Numbered from the stretch's first letter, positions 1 through 8,214 are shown. The stretch is 64,000 nucleotides of DNA from an uncultured Oscillospiraceae bacterium (GCA_902465155.1 CABQLY010000001.1:1-64000), one strand, 5' to 3'. Numbers and translations are program-made. Notes: generated by a model not told the origin, from the sequence alone.

Positions 1-9
1 GCATTGTTT

Positions 10-101
10 GTGTTACAGTATTCATGACGAGTGGTGCTTCCTTTCAGTTGGTGTCGCAACTTTAACTGTAACACAGGAAGTTCCATTCGTCACTCTTTTT
101 T
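10..101 (+). ncRNA. Knotted RNA-like element ending in a terminator
   Basis: Bases 26-42 pair with 75-91 (16 of 17 positions, two of them G-U), with an apical stem 46-50/57-61, and a T6 run follows at 96-101, as in an intrinsic terminator. A second 10-bp perfect complement joins 10-19 to 65-74, which lies inside the loop of the first stem and abuts its 3' arm, so the two stems form a pseudoknot topology. TGTAACAC at 108-115 is a second possible partner for 10-17. Its upstream context is outside the window, so it may be the 3' end of a structured RNA or an unusual gene terminator. The pairing is seen directly; the function is inferred. Confidence 0.5.
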
Positions 102-268
102 ATCCTTTGTAACACATCTATTGTAAACCTACATTGGCCAAAAAAATAATGCCGCGGCAAAAATTAAAGCCAAAATTACGCCGGGCTTTGGTTCACTTTA
201 AAATTTTGCCAAAACTTATTAGCTTTGGCCGGCGCGGCCCCTGCTCGCCGGGCCTTAAAAGTTTGCAC

Positions 269-297
269 TTGCAAACAGGGGGTAAAAATAGTATAAT
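269..297 (+). promoter_or_regulatory. Sigma-A type promoter of the tepA-like gene
   Basis: TTGCAA (269-274), a 17-bp spacer, then a perfect TATAAT (292-297), about 70 bp upstream of the ATG at 367. Confidence 0.6.
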
Positions 298-366
298 TAT
301 AATGTATTTGTATGCGCGGTTTGCAAATAATAAAACCAAACTGGAATAAAGGTGGTTTTATTTAAA

Positions 367-1152
367 ATGCTTTCCGAATATGCAAAAAACCAAAACGGCA
401 GCCAAAACGCCGAAAATAACGAAAAGGCGGAAAAAACCGAAGGTAACGAAAAAACCGAAAGCAAAACCGAGCAAATTAAAGAGTTTGGCTCGGTTACGCA
501 GTCGGACGGGCGGTTTACCCTGCACTGCCTAACCATAGCGGGGGAGATCGAAGGTCACATTCAGCTGCCCTCCGGTACCAAGGCCACCCGGTACGAGCAT
601 TTAATTCCGCAATTGGTGGCGGTAGAGGAGGACCCGGGCATTGACGGCATGCTGGTTGTTTTAAACACCGTTGGCGGCGATGTTGAAGCCGGGCTGGCCT
701 TAGCCGAGCTGATTGCCGGCATGAAAAAGCCTACCGTTTCGCTGGTTTTGGGCGGCGGCCATTCTATTGGTATTCCGCTGGCGGTTTCGGCAAGGTATTC
801 GTTTATTGTGCCGTCGGCCACCATGACGGTGCATCCGGTTCGTACCAACGGGCTGGTGCTGGGCGTGCCGCAAACCTTAAACTATTTTTCTAAAATGCAG
901 GAGCGCATTACCGATTTTATAACCGGCCATTCGGGCGTTTCGGCAAAAAAGCTTACCGAGCTAATGATGAACACCGGCGAGCTGGCTACCGACATGGGCA
1001 CCGTTTTGTGCGGGCAGGAGGCGGCCGATATTGGCCTAATTAACAGCGTTGGCAGCTTAAGCGACGCGTTAGCCCGCCTGTACCGTTTTATTGAAAGCGA
1101 GCAAAAGCCCAAACCGGCGCCAAGCGGCCCCAGGGGCGGGGAGCCAAAATAG
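367..1152 (+). CDS. tepA: TepA/ClpP-like translocation-enhancing peptidase
   Basis: A 261-residue ClpP-fold (crotonase-like) protein of the TepA (YmfB) family, cytosolic serine-peptidase relatives linked in Bacillus to protein secretion. The first 45 residues are a charged Glu/Lys/Asn-rich tail. The ClpP core follows, with a GGGHSIG nucleophile motif in mid-protein (Ser of GHSIG) and a later TVHPVRTNG stretch carrying the likely catalytic His. I chose ATG 367 over GTG 352 because AAAGGTGG (348-355) lies 11 nt upstream of it and overlaps the GTG. It sits directly before an FtsK/SpoIIIE gene, as tepA and spoIIIE are neighbours in Bacillus, which supports the family assignment. No peptidase activity is proven for this family. 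Confidence 0.85.
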   Translation: MLSEYAKNQNGSQNAENNEKAEKTEGNEKTESKTEQIKEFGSVTQSDGRFTLHCLTIAGEIEGHIQLPSGTKATRYEHLIPQLVAVEEDPGIDGMLVVLNTVGGDVEAGLALAELIAGMKKPTVSLVLGGGHSIGIPLAVSARYSFIVPSATMTVHPVRTNGLVLGVPQTLNYFSKMQERITDFITGHSGVSAKKLTELMMNTGELATDMGTVLCGQEAADIGLINSVGSLSDALARLYRFIESEQKPKPAPSGPRGGEPK

Positions 1153-1590
1153 CCCCGCCGGTTACATAACCGCCGCGCCCGCATTAGGGCACCGATTTTA
1201 AAGCAAAAATTTAAGGGCGGGCAGTGTAAAAAGCACTGGTAATTTGTTAAAATTCCCTGCGTTTTTGCAGCGCACACCCGTAAATTTGTTCTTTTTAAAA
1301 TTCTGCAACCTAAAAGGCACAAAACGGCGAGCGGCTTTTGGCGCAAAAGAATGCCGTAAAGCTAACGCCTTACAAAGTTGGCAAACAAAAGAGCCGTTAT
1401 TTTGCCCATTTAGGCGGGTTTGGCTGCGTGCGCCATGGTTAAGCCGCGGCGCCGCGGGCGTTACGGTACAGGATATTATAAACAGGATATTATAAAACAA
1501 TATCTTATAATACATTATTACGCTTTTTATTTTAAATAACCTTTATAACACAACCTTACACACAGCCTTTACGGGGGGAAGTTTTTTATT
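1153..1590 (+). other. Gap before ftsK with AT-rich repeats
   Basis: No convincing gene. The stretch holds copy 1 of a dispersed element (1381-1435) and, at about 1470-1515, an AT-rich region with GGATATTATAAA occurring twice and TATAAT at 1506-1511, which may be the -10 of ftsK. No good -35 is visible. The short open frames on both strands lack ribosome sites and look accidental. Confidence 0.5.
1381..1435 (+). repeat. Dispersed intergenic element, copy 1
   Basis: The core GCCGTTATTTTGCCC followed by GGCGGGTTTGGCTG recurs at 10424-10478 (nearly the same over about 50 bp), in part at 30862-30895, and at 58571-58611, where it forms a perfect terminator hairpin. All copies are intergenic. Confidence 0.6.
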
Positions 1591-3930
1591 ATGGCAACCA
1601 AAAAATCTGCACCGAAAAAGAAAAGGAGCGCCACCGCCACCGAAATTGCCGGCTCCAGAACGCAGCAGGCACAGCAGGGGCGGCGGGAGCTTTGGGCGCT
1701 GCTGCTGTTTGCGCTGGCGGTGCTGCTTGTTTTTTTAGTTTTTGTTACAGGCAAAAGCGCCTGGACCTTTATGCACAACGCCCTGTTTGGCATTAGCGGA
1801 ATTTGCGCCTACATATTGCCCGTTTTTGCCTTTGCGGCCGCCGTTTTTTGCGCTATTGACAGGCCCCGCCCAAACTTTGGGCTTCGGTTGGCCGAGGGAA
1901 TTGGCTTTGTGGTGCTGTTTCAGGCAGCGGTAGATGTTTTTAGAACCTCGGAGCAAGCGCTGGAAACCTACGGCGAGCACCTTTTGGCGGCGTACCGCGC
2001 GGGGGTAGAAATTAAGGGCGGCGGCTTTGTGGGGGCCTTGTTTGGCAATTTGCTGTTTCGGGCCTTTGGCAAGGTTGGCGCCGCGGTTGTGGTTTGCCTG
2101 CTGCTTTTTATTTTGTTTATGCTGCTAACCGGCACCACGCTTATGCGGCTGCTGCAAACGCTGGCCCGACCGGTTAAAAAAATTGAGACCCAAGCGCAGG
2201 AAAATTACCGTGCCGCAAAAGAGCGGCAGGCCGAAAAAGCCAAGGAGGACCCCTCTAAGTGGGATATTCCGCTGGATGACGAGCCGCCGAAAAAGGCCGA
2301 AAAGGGCCGGAAAGAGGCCGCCGAGCCGCACCAAAAGGAGCTTTTTGAGGCAGAGCCCCCGGCCGAGCCGGAGCCAAAGCCTTTGGAGGAGCCGCCTAAG
2401 GCGGGGGACGAAGCCAAAGCCAACGCCGAGGAGGAAAAGCAACCCGAGCCTGCCGGCGAAAGCTATTATTTTCCGCCCCTTAGCCTGTTAAAGGAGAATA
2501 AACGCCCCGCCGGCGCCACCTCGGAAAAAGAACTGCGCGCCACGGCCGAAAATTTGGTAGATGTACTGCGCAGCTTTGGGGTGGAGACCCGGGTGTTGGA
2601 TATTAGCCGCGGCCCAACGGTTACCCGTTACGAACTGCAGCCCTCAGCCGGGGTTAAAATCAGCAAAATAACCGGCCTGGCCGATGATATTGCCCTAAAT
2701 TTGGCAACCGCCGGCGTGCGAATAGAAGCGCCTATTCCGAACAAGGCCGCCGTTGGCATTGAGGTGCCCAACAAGGCCAACGCCATGGTTGGCGTGCGGG
2801 AGATTATAGAATCCCCCGAATTTCAAAACGCTAAAAGCAAGCTAACGGTTGCCATGGGGCGGGATATTGCCGGCAAGGCGGTTGTGGCCGATATTGCCAA
2901 AATGCCCCACGGGCTAATTGCCGGCTCTACCGGCTCGGGTAAATCGGTTTGCATTAATACTATTATTATGAGCCTGCTTTACCGCGCCACGCCGGACGAG
3001 GTTAAGTTTTTAATGATTGACCCCAAGGTGGTAGAGCTTAGCATTTACAACGGGATCCCCCACCTGCTGGTGCCGGTGGTAACCGACCCGCGCAAGGCGG
3101 CCGGCGCTTTGGGCTGGGCCGTGCAGGAGATGGAGCGGCGCTACCGCCTGTTTGCGGAAAATGATGTGCGGAATTTAGAGGGGTACAACCATTTGGCGGA
3201 TATGAGCGACGACATGGTTCGTATGCCGCAGGTTGTAATTATTATTGACGAGCTGGCCGATTTAATGATGACGGCCTCGAAGGATGTGGAGGACGCCATT
3301 TGCCGCATTGCCCAAAAGGCGCGTGCCGCCGGTATGCACCTGATTATTGCCACGCAGCGCCCGTCGGTAGATGTTGTAACCGGGTTAATTAAGGCCAATG
3401 TGCCCTCGCGTATTGCGTTTGCGGTTTCCTCCCAAACCGATAGCCGCACTATTTTAGATATTGGCGGCGCCGAAAAGCTGCTGGGTAAGGGCGATATGCT
3501 GTTTTGCCCGGTTGGCGCCAACAAGCCAACCCGCGTGCAGGGCTGCTTTGTAAGCGATGAGGAAGTAGAATCGGTTGTTGAATTTATTAAATCGCACGGG
3601 GACGGCGAAAGCGCCTACGACAACGCCGTGAGCGACGAAATTGAAAAGCTGGCCGCCGCCCAAAATGAGAAAGGGCAAAAAAGCGGCGACGCCGCCGACG
3701 GCGAGGCGCTGGACGCCATGATTGAACAGGCCATTGAATGTGTGGTAGAGTCCGGCATGGCCTCTACCTCGCTGCTGCAGCGGCGGTTAAAGCTGGGCTA
3801 CGCCCGCGCCGCCCGCATTGTAGACCAGTTAGAATCCTTAGGCGTGGTAGGGCCTTACGAGGGCTCTAAGCCGCGCAAGGTGTTAATGACAAAGGCGCAG
3901 CTGTTAGAGCGGCAGGCCGGCAAGGAGTAA
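1591..3930 (+). CDS. ftsK: FtsK/SpoIIIE family DNA translocase
   Basis: A 779-residue ATP-driven double-stranded DNA pump that moves the chromosome through the closing division or sporulation septum. About four membrane helices lie within residues 25-185, followed by an acidic Glu/Pro/Lys-rich linker (about 195-300), the alpha/beta motor, and a gamma winged-helix domain at the C-terminus (about 705-770) that would read KOPS/SRS-like DNA sites. Walker A is AGSTGSGKS and Walker B is VVIIIDELADL. Length and domain order are normal. Only one homologue is in the window, so whether it acts mainly as FtsK or as SpoIIIE cannot be decided here. The next gene starts 3 nt after its stop, so the two are probably cotranscribed. 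Confidence 0.95.
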   Translation: MATKKSAPKKKRSATATEIAGSRTQQAQQGRRELWALLLFALAVLLVFLVFVTGKSAWTFMHNALFGISGICAYILPVFAFAAAVFCAIDRPRPNFGLRLAEGIGFVVLFQAAVDVFRTSEQALETYGEHLLAAYRAGVEIKGGGFVGALFGNLLFRAFGKVGAAVVVCLLLFILFMLLTGTTLMRLLQTLARPVKKIETQAQENYRAAKERQAEKAKEDPSKWDIPLDDEPPKKAEKGRKEAAEPHQKELFEAEPPAEPEPKPLEEPPKAGDEAKANAEEEKQPEPAGESYYFPPLSLLKENKRPAGATSEKELRATAENLVDVLRSFGVETRVLDISRGPTVTRYELQPSAGVKISKITGLADDIALNLATAGVRIEAPIPNKAAVGIEVPNKANAMVGVREIIESPEFQNAKSKLTVAMGRDIAGKAVVADIAKMPHGLIAGSTGSGKSVCINTIIMSLLYRATPDEVKFLMIDPKVVELSIYNGIPHLLVPVVTDPRKAAGALGWAVQEMERRYRLFAENDVRNLEGYNHLADMSDDMVRMPQVVIIIDELADLMMTASKDVEDAICRIAQKARAAGMHLIIATQRPSVDVVTGLIKANVPSRIAFAVSSQTDSRTILDIGGAEKLLGKGDMLFCPVGANKPTRVQGCFVSDEEVESVVEFIKSHGDGESAYDNAVSDEIEKLAAAQNEKGQKSGDAADGEALDAMIEQAIECVVESGMASTSLLQRRLKLGYARAARIVDQLESLGVVGPYEGSKPRKVLMTKAQLLERQAGKE

Positions 3931-3933
3931 CGG

Positions 3934-5853
3934 GTGGCTAAAACAGATTTTTTACCCATTAGCCAAAGCGATTTAAAAAACCGCGGCTGGGACGGCGTTG
4001 ATTTTTGCTTTATTACCGGGGACGCTTATGTAGATCACCCCTCGTTCGGTACGGCAATCATCTCCCGCGTTTTAGAGTCGGCCGGTTACCGCATTGGCAT
4101 TATTGCGCAGCCCGATTTTCACACCCTGCGGGATGTTACCCGCCTTGGCCGACCGCGGCTGGGATTTTTAATTAACGCGGGGAATATTGATTCTATGGTG
4201 GCGCACTACACCGCCGCCAAGCGCAAGCGCAGCGAGGACGCCTATTCCCCCGGCGGCAAGGCCGGCAACCGGCCGGACCGTGCCGTTTGCGTTTACACCG
4301 CCTTAGTGCGGCAGGCGTACGGCAATATTCCAATTATTATTGGGGGGTTAGAGGCTTCGCTGCGCCGGTTTGCCCATTACGATTATTGGGCCGACGCGGT
4401 GTTCCCCTCTATTTTAACGCAAAGCGGGGCCGATCTGCTCTCCTTTGGAATGGGCGAAAAGGCCATGCTGCAAATTGCCGAGGGCTTAAACCGCGGCCTT
4501 GCGGTAGAAAATTTAACCAACATTTTAGGCACCTGCTACAAAACCCGGAATATTGAGGGCATACGCGGCATTATGCTGCCCTCGGCCGAAAAGGTTGCGG
4601 CCAGCAAAACCGCTTACGCCAACGCCTGCCGGGTGGAGTACGACGAGCACGACGCCGTGCGCGGCAATGTGTTAATTCAGCTGCAGCAAAACGGGGAATA
4701 TTTGGTGCAGAATAAACCCATGCCGCCGCTGAGCACCGAGGAGCTGGACGCCGTTTACGCGCTGCCCTACGCCCGCACCTACCACCCCTGCTACGAAAAA
4801 CAGGGCGGCGTGCCCGCTATTAAAGAGGTGCAGTTTTCTATTACCCACAACCGCGGCTGCTTTGGCGCCTGCAATTTTTGCTCAATTGCCTTTCACCAAG
4901 GGCGGCAAATTTCGGTGCGCAGCGAGCAGTCGGTGCTAAGCGAGGCGCGTTTGCTTACCGAAATGCCCGGTTTTAAGGGCTATATTCACGATGTTGGCGG
5001 CCCTACGGCAAATTTTCGCCACACCTCGTGCGAAAAGCAGCTAAAGCAGGGGCTGTGCCGCGGCAAAAAGTGCTTGGCGCCAACCCCGTGCAAAAATTTA
5101 ACGGTAGACCACCGGGCGTACCTAAGCCTGCTGCAAAAGGTGCGGCAAATTCCCGGCATTAAGCGGGTGTTTATTCGCTCCGGTATTCGGTTTGATTATT
5201 TAATAGAGGATACGGACAACGCCTTTTTTAAAGAGCTGGTGCAGTACCATGTAAGCGGCCAGCTAAAGGTGGCGCCCGAGCATTGCTCGGCCCCGGTGCT
5301 GGATAAAATGGGTAAGCCGCACATTGAGGCGTACTTAAAATTTCAAAAACGGTTTTACGAGCTTACCAAAAGCGTTGGCAAAGAGCAGTATTTGGTGCCT
5401 TATTTAATGTCCAGCCACCCGGGCAGCACGCTAAAGGACGCGGTAGAGCTGGCGGTGTTTTTAAAAAAACAGGGGATTCGGCCCGAGCAGGTGCAGGATT
5501 TTTACCCCACGCCGGGCACCCTTTCTACCTGTATGTTCTACACGGGGTTAGACCCGTATACCCTAAAACCGGTTTATGTTGCCAAAACCCCGGCCGAAAA
5601 GCAGCAGCAGCGCACCCTGCTGCAGTACTATAAGCCCGAAAACCGGCCGGCCGTTGCCAAGGCGCTGCTTGCCGCCGGCCGGGCCGATTTAATTGGCCAC
5701 GGCCCCCACTGCTTAATTCCCCCGCCGGCGGGCTACCGGCCAAACGGCCCCGCACCGGGCAAGCCCAACGGCCGCCAAGGCCCGGCAAGGGGCAAAAAGC
5801 GGCCGGCGGTGCGCAATAAAAATAATCACTGGCAGGGCAAAAAGGGCCGGTAA
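3934..5853 (+). CDS. YgiQ family radical SAM protein
   Basis: A 639-residue member of the YgiQ family (UPF0313), radical-SAM enzymes of unknown reaction. The iron-sulfur cluster motif is RGCFGACNFCS, with Cys at about residues 309, 313 and 316. An N-terminal B12-binding-like Rossmann region precedes it and the C-terminal region is specific to the family. The last 60 or so residues are a basic Gly/Pro/Lys/Arg-rich tail (GRQGPARGKKRPA), often seen in the family. The start is GTG, with AAGGAG (3922-3927) inside the end of ftsK, so translation is coupled. No substrate is known. Confidence 0.9.
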   Translation: MAKTDFLPISQSDLKNRGWDGVDFCFITGDAYVDHPSFGTAIISRVLESAGYRIGIIAQPDFHTLRDVTRLGRPRLGFLINAGNIDSMVAHYTAAKRKRSEDAYSPGGKAGNRPDRAVCVYTALVRQAYGNIPIIIGGLEASLRRFAHYDYWADAVFPSILTQSGADLLSFGMGEKAMLQIAEGLNRGLAVENLTNILGTCYKTRNIEGIRGIMLPSAEKVAASKTAYANACRVEYDEHDAVRGNVLIQLQQNGEYLVQNKPMPPLSTEELDAVYALPYARTYHPCYEKQGGVPAIKEVQFSITHNRGCFGACNFCSIAFHQGRQISVRSEQSVLSEARLLTEMPGFKGYIHDVGGPTANFRHTSCEKQLKQGLCRGKKCLAPTPCKNLTVDHRAYLSLLQKVRQIPGIKRVFIRSGIRFDYLIEDTDNAFFKELVQYHVSGQLKVAPEHCSAPVLDKMGKPHIEAYLKFQKRFYELTKSVGKEQYLVPYLMSSHPGSTLKDAVELAVFLKKQGIRPEQVQDFYPTPGTLSTCMFYTGLDPYTLKPVYVAKTPAEKQQQRTLLQYYKPENRPAVAKALLAAGRADLIGHGPHCLIPPPAGYRPNGPAPGKPNGRQGPARGKKRPAVRNKNNHWQGKKGR

Positions 5854-6000
5854 TGCGGCAAAGGTAAAAGCTAAAGGGCGTTGGCGGCCCTTCGGCGCCG
5901 CGCCGCTTACCGGCGCAGGGTTTTAAAGGCGCTGCCGGCAAGGGCGTTGCCTTTGGCCCCGCAGGCTTAATTTGGGCAAACGGCCGGCCCGCTTTTGGTT

Positions 6001-6212
6001 GGTGCCTGCCCTTTTCGGCCGGTGCCCACCTTTTTGGCCGGCACCCACCTTTTTGGCCGGCGCCCACCCTTTTCGGCCGGCGCCCACCCTTTTCGGCCGG
6101 CACCCACCTTTTCGGCCGGCACCCACCTTTTCGGCCGGTGCCCACCTTTTTGGCCGGTGCCCACCTTTTTGGCCGGCGCCCACCTTTTTGGCCGGCGCCC
6201 ACCTTTTTGGCC
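6001..6212. repeat. Minisatellite, 11 units of 19-20 bp
   Basis: Eleven head-to-tail units of the form GGCGCCCACCTTTTTGGCC, 19 or 20 bp each, differing mainly at GGTG/GGCG/GGCA and TTTTT/CTTTTC. Identical neighbours occur in pairs (units 4-5, 6-7, 8-9, 10-11), which indicates recent duplication. Because 19 is not a multiple of 3, all frames stay open and yield a repetitive basic peptide on the minus strand and a Pro/Phe-rich one on the plus strand. I read these frames as artefacts. The gap between ygiQ and the terminator has no other feature. Confidence 0.9.
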
Positions 6213-6299
6213 GGCTCTGCCTTTTTTGGCTCACCCCGTTTCAAGCGGCTTTGGCGCCTAAGGCTTGCGCCAAAACCGCCACCCAAAAACAAAAATTTT

Positions 6300-6342
6300 A
6301 ACCGCCCGCTTTGTGCAGCAACGCAAAGCGGGCGGTTTTTTT
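6300..6342. terminator. Bidirectional intrinsic terminator
   Basis: A 13-bp stem (ACCGCCCGCTTTG with CAAAGCGGGCGGT) and 10-nt loop, followed by T7 on the plus strand and by an A-rich run (T-rich on minus) on the other side. It serves the ygiQ transcript and the converging small-ORF operon. Confidence 0.85.
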
Positions 6343-6403
6343 AATAAATGCGTTATAAATAAAACGCGGGTTGGCCTTAAGGGGCTAATTTTACGCAAAC
6401 CGG

Positions 6404-6655
6404 TTACGGCAAATAGGGCAAAATGCGTTTTTCTAACAAATATTTGTTTAAAACCGCGTAGCGGCAGGCGCAGTAATTAAAAGCGCCGCAATACTGCTGC
6501 AGCCAAAGGTTGCGCTCCGCGCGGCTGGTAAAGCTCTGCTTGTAGTAGGCGGTGCAGCTGTTTTTATCGGCGGCGGGCACTGCGGTGCAAAACAGGGTGT
6601 TACCCAGCGTTTTGTGAAAATACGGGCAAATCATTAAATAATCCTCGTGTGGCAT
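6404..6655 (-). CDS. Small Cys-rich phage-type protein
   Basis: 83 residues with seven Cys in a CPYF...C...C...YC...C-A-C pattern and the stretch FTSRAERNLWLQQYCGAF. Proteins with a CPYF start and a Y-C-x-F-x-x-C-x-x-A core are common in prophages and integrative elements of Clostridia, by my recollection of the family pattern; no function is known. The ATG has AAAGGAG 7 nt upstream, lying inside the end of the previous small ORF, so it is the last gene of a four-gene operon behind the Cro-like regulator. Metal binding is plausible but not shown. Confidence 0.7.
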   Translation of the reverse strand: MPHEDYLMICPYFHKTLGNTLFCTAVPAADKNSCTAYYKQSFTSRAERNLWLQQYCGAFNYCACRYAVLNKYLLEKRILPYLP

Positions 6656-6660
6656 AAAGC

Positions 6661-6804
6661 TTACTCCTTTACAAAATAAATGTCGGCGGCTTTACAGCGC
6701 GGGCAGGCGCTTAGCTGCTGGTACGGCGGGGTGGTAAAGCCGTGGTTTTCTAAAATAATGCAGGGGGTTAAAAATTTTAGGCTACAATTTTGGCAGCGGT
6801 ACAT
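6661..6804 (-). CDS. 47-aa zinc-ribbon protein
   Basis: 47 residues: CQNC near the N-terminus, then ENHGFTTPPYQQ, then CPRC, ending VKE. Two CxxC knuckles about 30 residues apart are the signature of tiny zinc-ribbon proteins found in phage early regions and integrative elements of Firmicutes. The stop codon overlaps the ribosome site of the next ORF, and the start lies 1 nt after the stop of the preceding ORF, so the three are translationally coupled. It has no separate strong ribosome site (only GGGGG). The function is unknown, possibly DNA or RNA binding. Confidence 0.7.
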   Translation of the reverse strand: MYRCQNCSLKFLTPCIILENHGFTTPPYQQLSACPRCKAADIYFVKE

Positions 6805-6805
6805 T

Positions 6806-6961
6806 TTAACGGCCCCCGTTTTCTTTAAATCGGCAGCTTTTGCTGGCCGAAAGGCGGCTTAGGGCAAGCTTGGCGGCGTATAGGGCGTCGTTTAACTCGG
6901 TTATGTAGGCCTGCTGCTCGGCAATAATTTTGCAAAGGTGGTTTATATTCGTTGTTTTCAT
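6806..6961 (-). CDS. 51-aa small protein in the phage-type operon
   Basis: 51 residues. The first 35 residues (TTNINHLCKIIAEQQAYITEL onward) are predicted helical with heptad-like spacing, possibly a short coiled coil; the tail is basic. ATG 6961 has AAAGGAG 7 nt upstream. I do not recognise a family. The gene lies between the Cro-like HTH gene and the zinc-ribbon ORF, and the coupling and the good ribosome site are the main reasons to call it. Confidence 0.6.
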   Translation of the reverse strand: MKTTNINHLCKIIAEQQAYITELNDALYAAKLALSRLSASKSCRFKENGGR

Positions 6962-6998
6962 GTTCTTTTCTCCTTTAAAATTCTACTTTAAGTGTACA

Positions 6999-7184
6999 TT
7001 AGCCAAAATAAATATCGTCTAAACAAACCCCAAATACGGTTGAAATTTTTGCGGCAACCGGGTAGGGCACGCGTTGCGGCAGCTTTTCGTATACCGTGTA
7101 GCAAAGGGTAGAAATGCGCAGTAAATGCGCAACCCTGCGGCGCGACATTCGGTGGCTTTTCCGAATTTCCTTTAAAGTTTTCAA
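6999..7184 (-). CDS. Cro-like HTH regulator (TTG start)
   Basis: 61 residues forming one XRE/Cro-type helix-turn-helix: LKEIRKSHRMSRRRVAHLLRIS, then a region that ends KISTVFGVCLDDIYFG, the usual end of such HTH domains. The start is TTG, with GAGGTGA 5 nt upstream; no ATG alternative gives the full domain. It is divergent from the CI-like repressor across a region with three palindromes, so the pair has the layout of a lambdoid cI/cro switch. The likely role is repression of one or both divergent promoters. Confidence 0.8.
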   Translation of the reverse strand: MKTLKEIRKSHRMSRRRVAHLLRISTLCYTVYEKLPQRVPYPVAAKISTVFGVCLDDIYFG

Positions 7185-7253
7185 CTAAATCACCTCGCTT
7201 TGAGTGAAAAAATTTCGCAAATAATATTGTGAAGTAATTCCACAACAGTAACC

Positions 7254-7341
7254 AGTATATACTACAAAAAGTAGAATGTCAAGTCCTAATGTGAATTTTT
7301 TTGAAATTCGTGTTGATTTTATTCAACATATCGGGTATAAT
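7254..7341. promoter_or_regulatory. Divergent promoters and palindromic operators of the CI/Cro-like switch
   Basis: Minus promoter: TTGACA (7277-7282), 17 bp, TATACT (7254-7259). Plus promoter: TTGATT (7313-7318), 17 bp, TATAAT (7336-7341). Three palindromes lie among them: CTAC-N5-GTAG (7262-7274) in the minus spacer, GAATTT-N5-AAATTC (7293-7309) midway between the two -35 boxes, and GTTGA-N6-TCAAC (7312-7327) over the plus -35. They are candidate operators for the two regulators. Confidence 0.75.
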
Positions 7342-7377
7342 CTAATTGTTGAAAACCTGAAAGGGGGATATTTCAAT

Positions 7378-7992
7378 ATGTCCATAGGGCAAAATATTAA
7401 AAGAATTCGCGAAAACGCGGGCATGACGCAGCAGCAGCTGGCAGCGGTGGCGGGTGTGACCGACAAGGCTGTTTCAATGTGGGAGCTTGGCACGCGCGCG
7501 CCGCGCATGGGGGCCTTGCAAAAAATTTCAGATTACTTTCATGTTACCAAAAGCGAGCTGATTGACGAAGCGCCCAAGGCGGCACAGGGCGGTTTTGTGC
7601 AAATTCCGGTTTTTGAGGGCGTTGGCACGGGCGGCGACTTTTTTGGCGCCGAGGCGCCCATTGCGTACGAGTGGGTGCCGGGCAGTGCGCTGAGCAACAA
7701 TAGCCGCTGCTTTTTTATGGTGATGCACGGGCAGGAGATGGCGCCGCTGATTAGTGAGGGCGACCTGGTTTTAATTTGCGTGGGGGCGCCGGTTACCCCG
7801 GGCGATTACGCCGCCGTTTACCACACCGAAACCGGCCGCCTTGGCGTAAACAAGGTGGTGCGCAGCAAGGGCGAAAACCGCATTGCCTTAATTTGCGAAA
7901 ACCCTTACTACCCCAAGCAAATTTTTACGGGGGAGGAAACCAAAAAAATTAATGTAATTGGCGCGGTGCGGCGCGTGGTGCGCAATTTTTAG
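7378..7992 (+). CDS. CI/LexA-like repressor with a non-canonical S24 domain
   Basis: 204 residues. An XRE HTH (residues about 4-60, MTQQQLAAVAGVTDKAVSMWE) is followed by a LexA/CI-type S24 domain. In S24 repressors the catalytic Ser lies in a GDSM-x-P motif; here the aligned stretch reads GQEMAPLISEGD, so the Ser position holds Glu. The partner Lys (VNKVVR) is kept. Self-cleavage is therefore unlikely, and induction by RecA would have to occur some other way or be lost. ATG 7378 has AAGGGGGA 8-10 nt upstream; the longer open frame upstream crosses the promoter and is rejected. It is divergent from the Cro-like gene. Confidence 0.85.
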   Translation: MSIGQNIKRIRENAGMTQQQLAAVAGVTDKAVSMWELGTRAPRMGALQKISDYFHVTKSELIDEAPKAAQGGFVQIPVFEGVGTGGDFFGAEAPIAYEWVPGSALSNNSRCFFMVMHGQEMAPLISEGDLVLICVGAPVTPGDYAAVYHTETGRLGVNKVVRSKGENRIALICENPYYPKQIFTGEETKKINVIGAVRRVVRNF

Positions 7993-8097
7993 TGCCGGCT
8001 ATATAATATATAACAGGTGATATAAGGGCTATATAAGTAATGTGGGTCGCCGCCGTTTGCGGGCGGGGCGCTCCGCTTACACCCAAACCGCCGCCAA

Positions 8098-8214
8098 GGT
8101 GCTGCCGCTGGTGTAAGAGCTGCCGCTGGTGTAAGAGCCGCCGTGGGGTTTGCTACCGCCAAGGGTGTTGCCGTTGGTGTAAGAGCTGCCTTAGGTTTTA
8201 ATGTCACCAAGGGT
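8098..8214. repeat. Short tandem repeats in the gap before pckG
   Basis: GCTGCCGCTGGTGTAAGA (18 bp) occurs twice in tandem, with decayed copies to about 8214 (such as GTTGCCGTTGGTGTAAGAGC). The 474-bp gap 7993-8466 otherwise holds only the pckG promoter. Small open frames on both strands are products of the repeats. Confidence 0.7.

Noticed and set aside
134..349. 71-aa plus-strand frame upstream of tepA
   Set aside because: It begins at a non-ATG codon without ribosome site and covers the tepA promoter.
5525..6301. Long open frames on both strands through the minisatellite (up to 255 aa on minus)
   Set aside because: They arise from a 19-20 bp repeat that keeps all frames open; no ribosome site, and overlap with ygiQ and a terminator.
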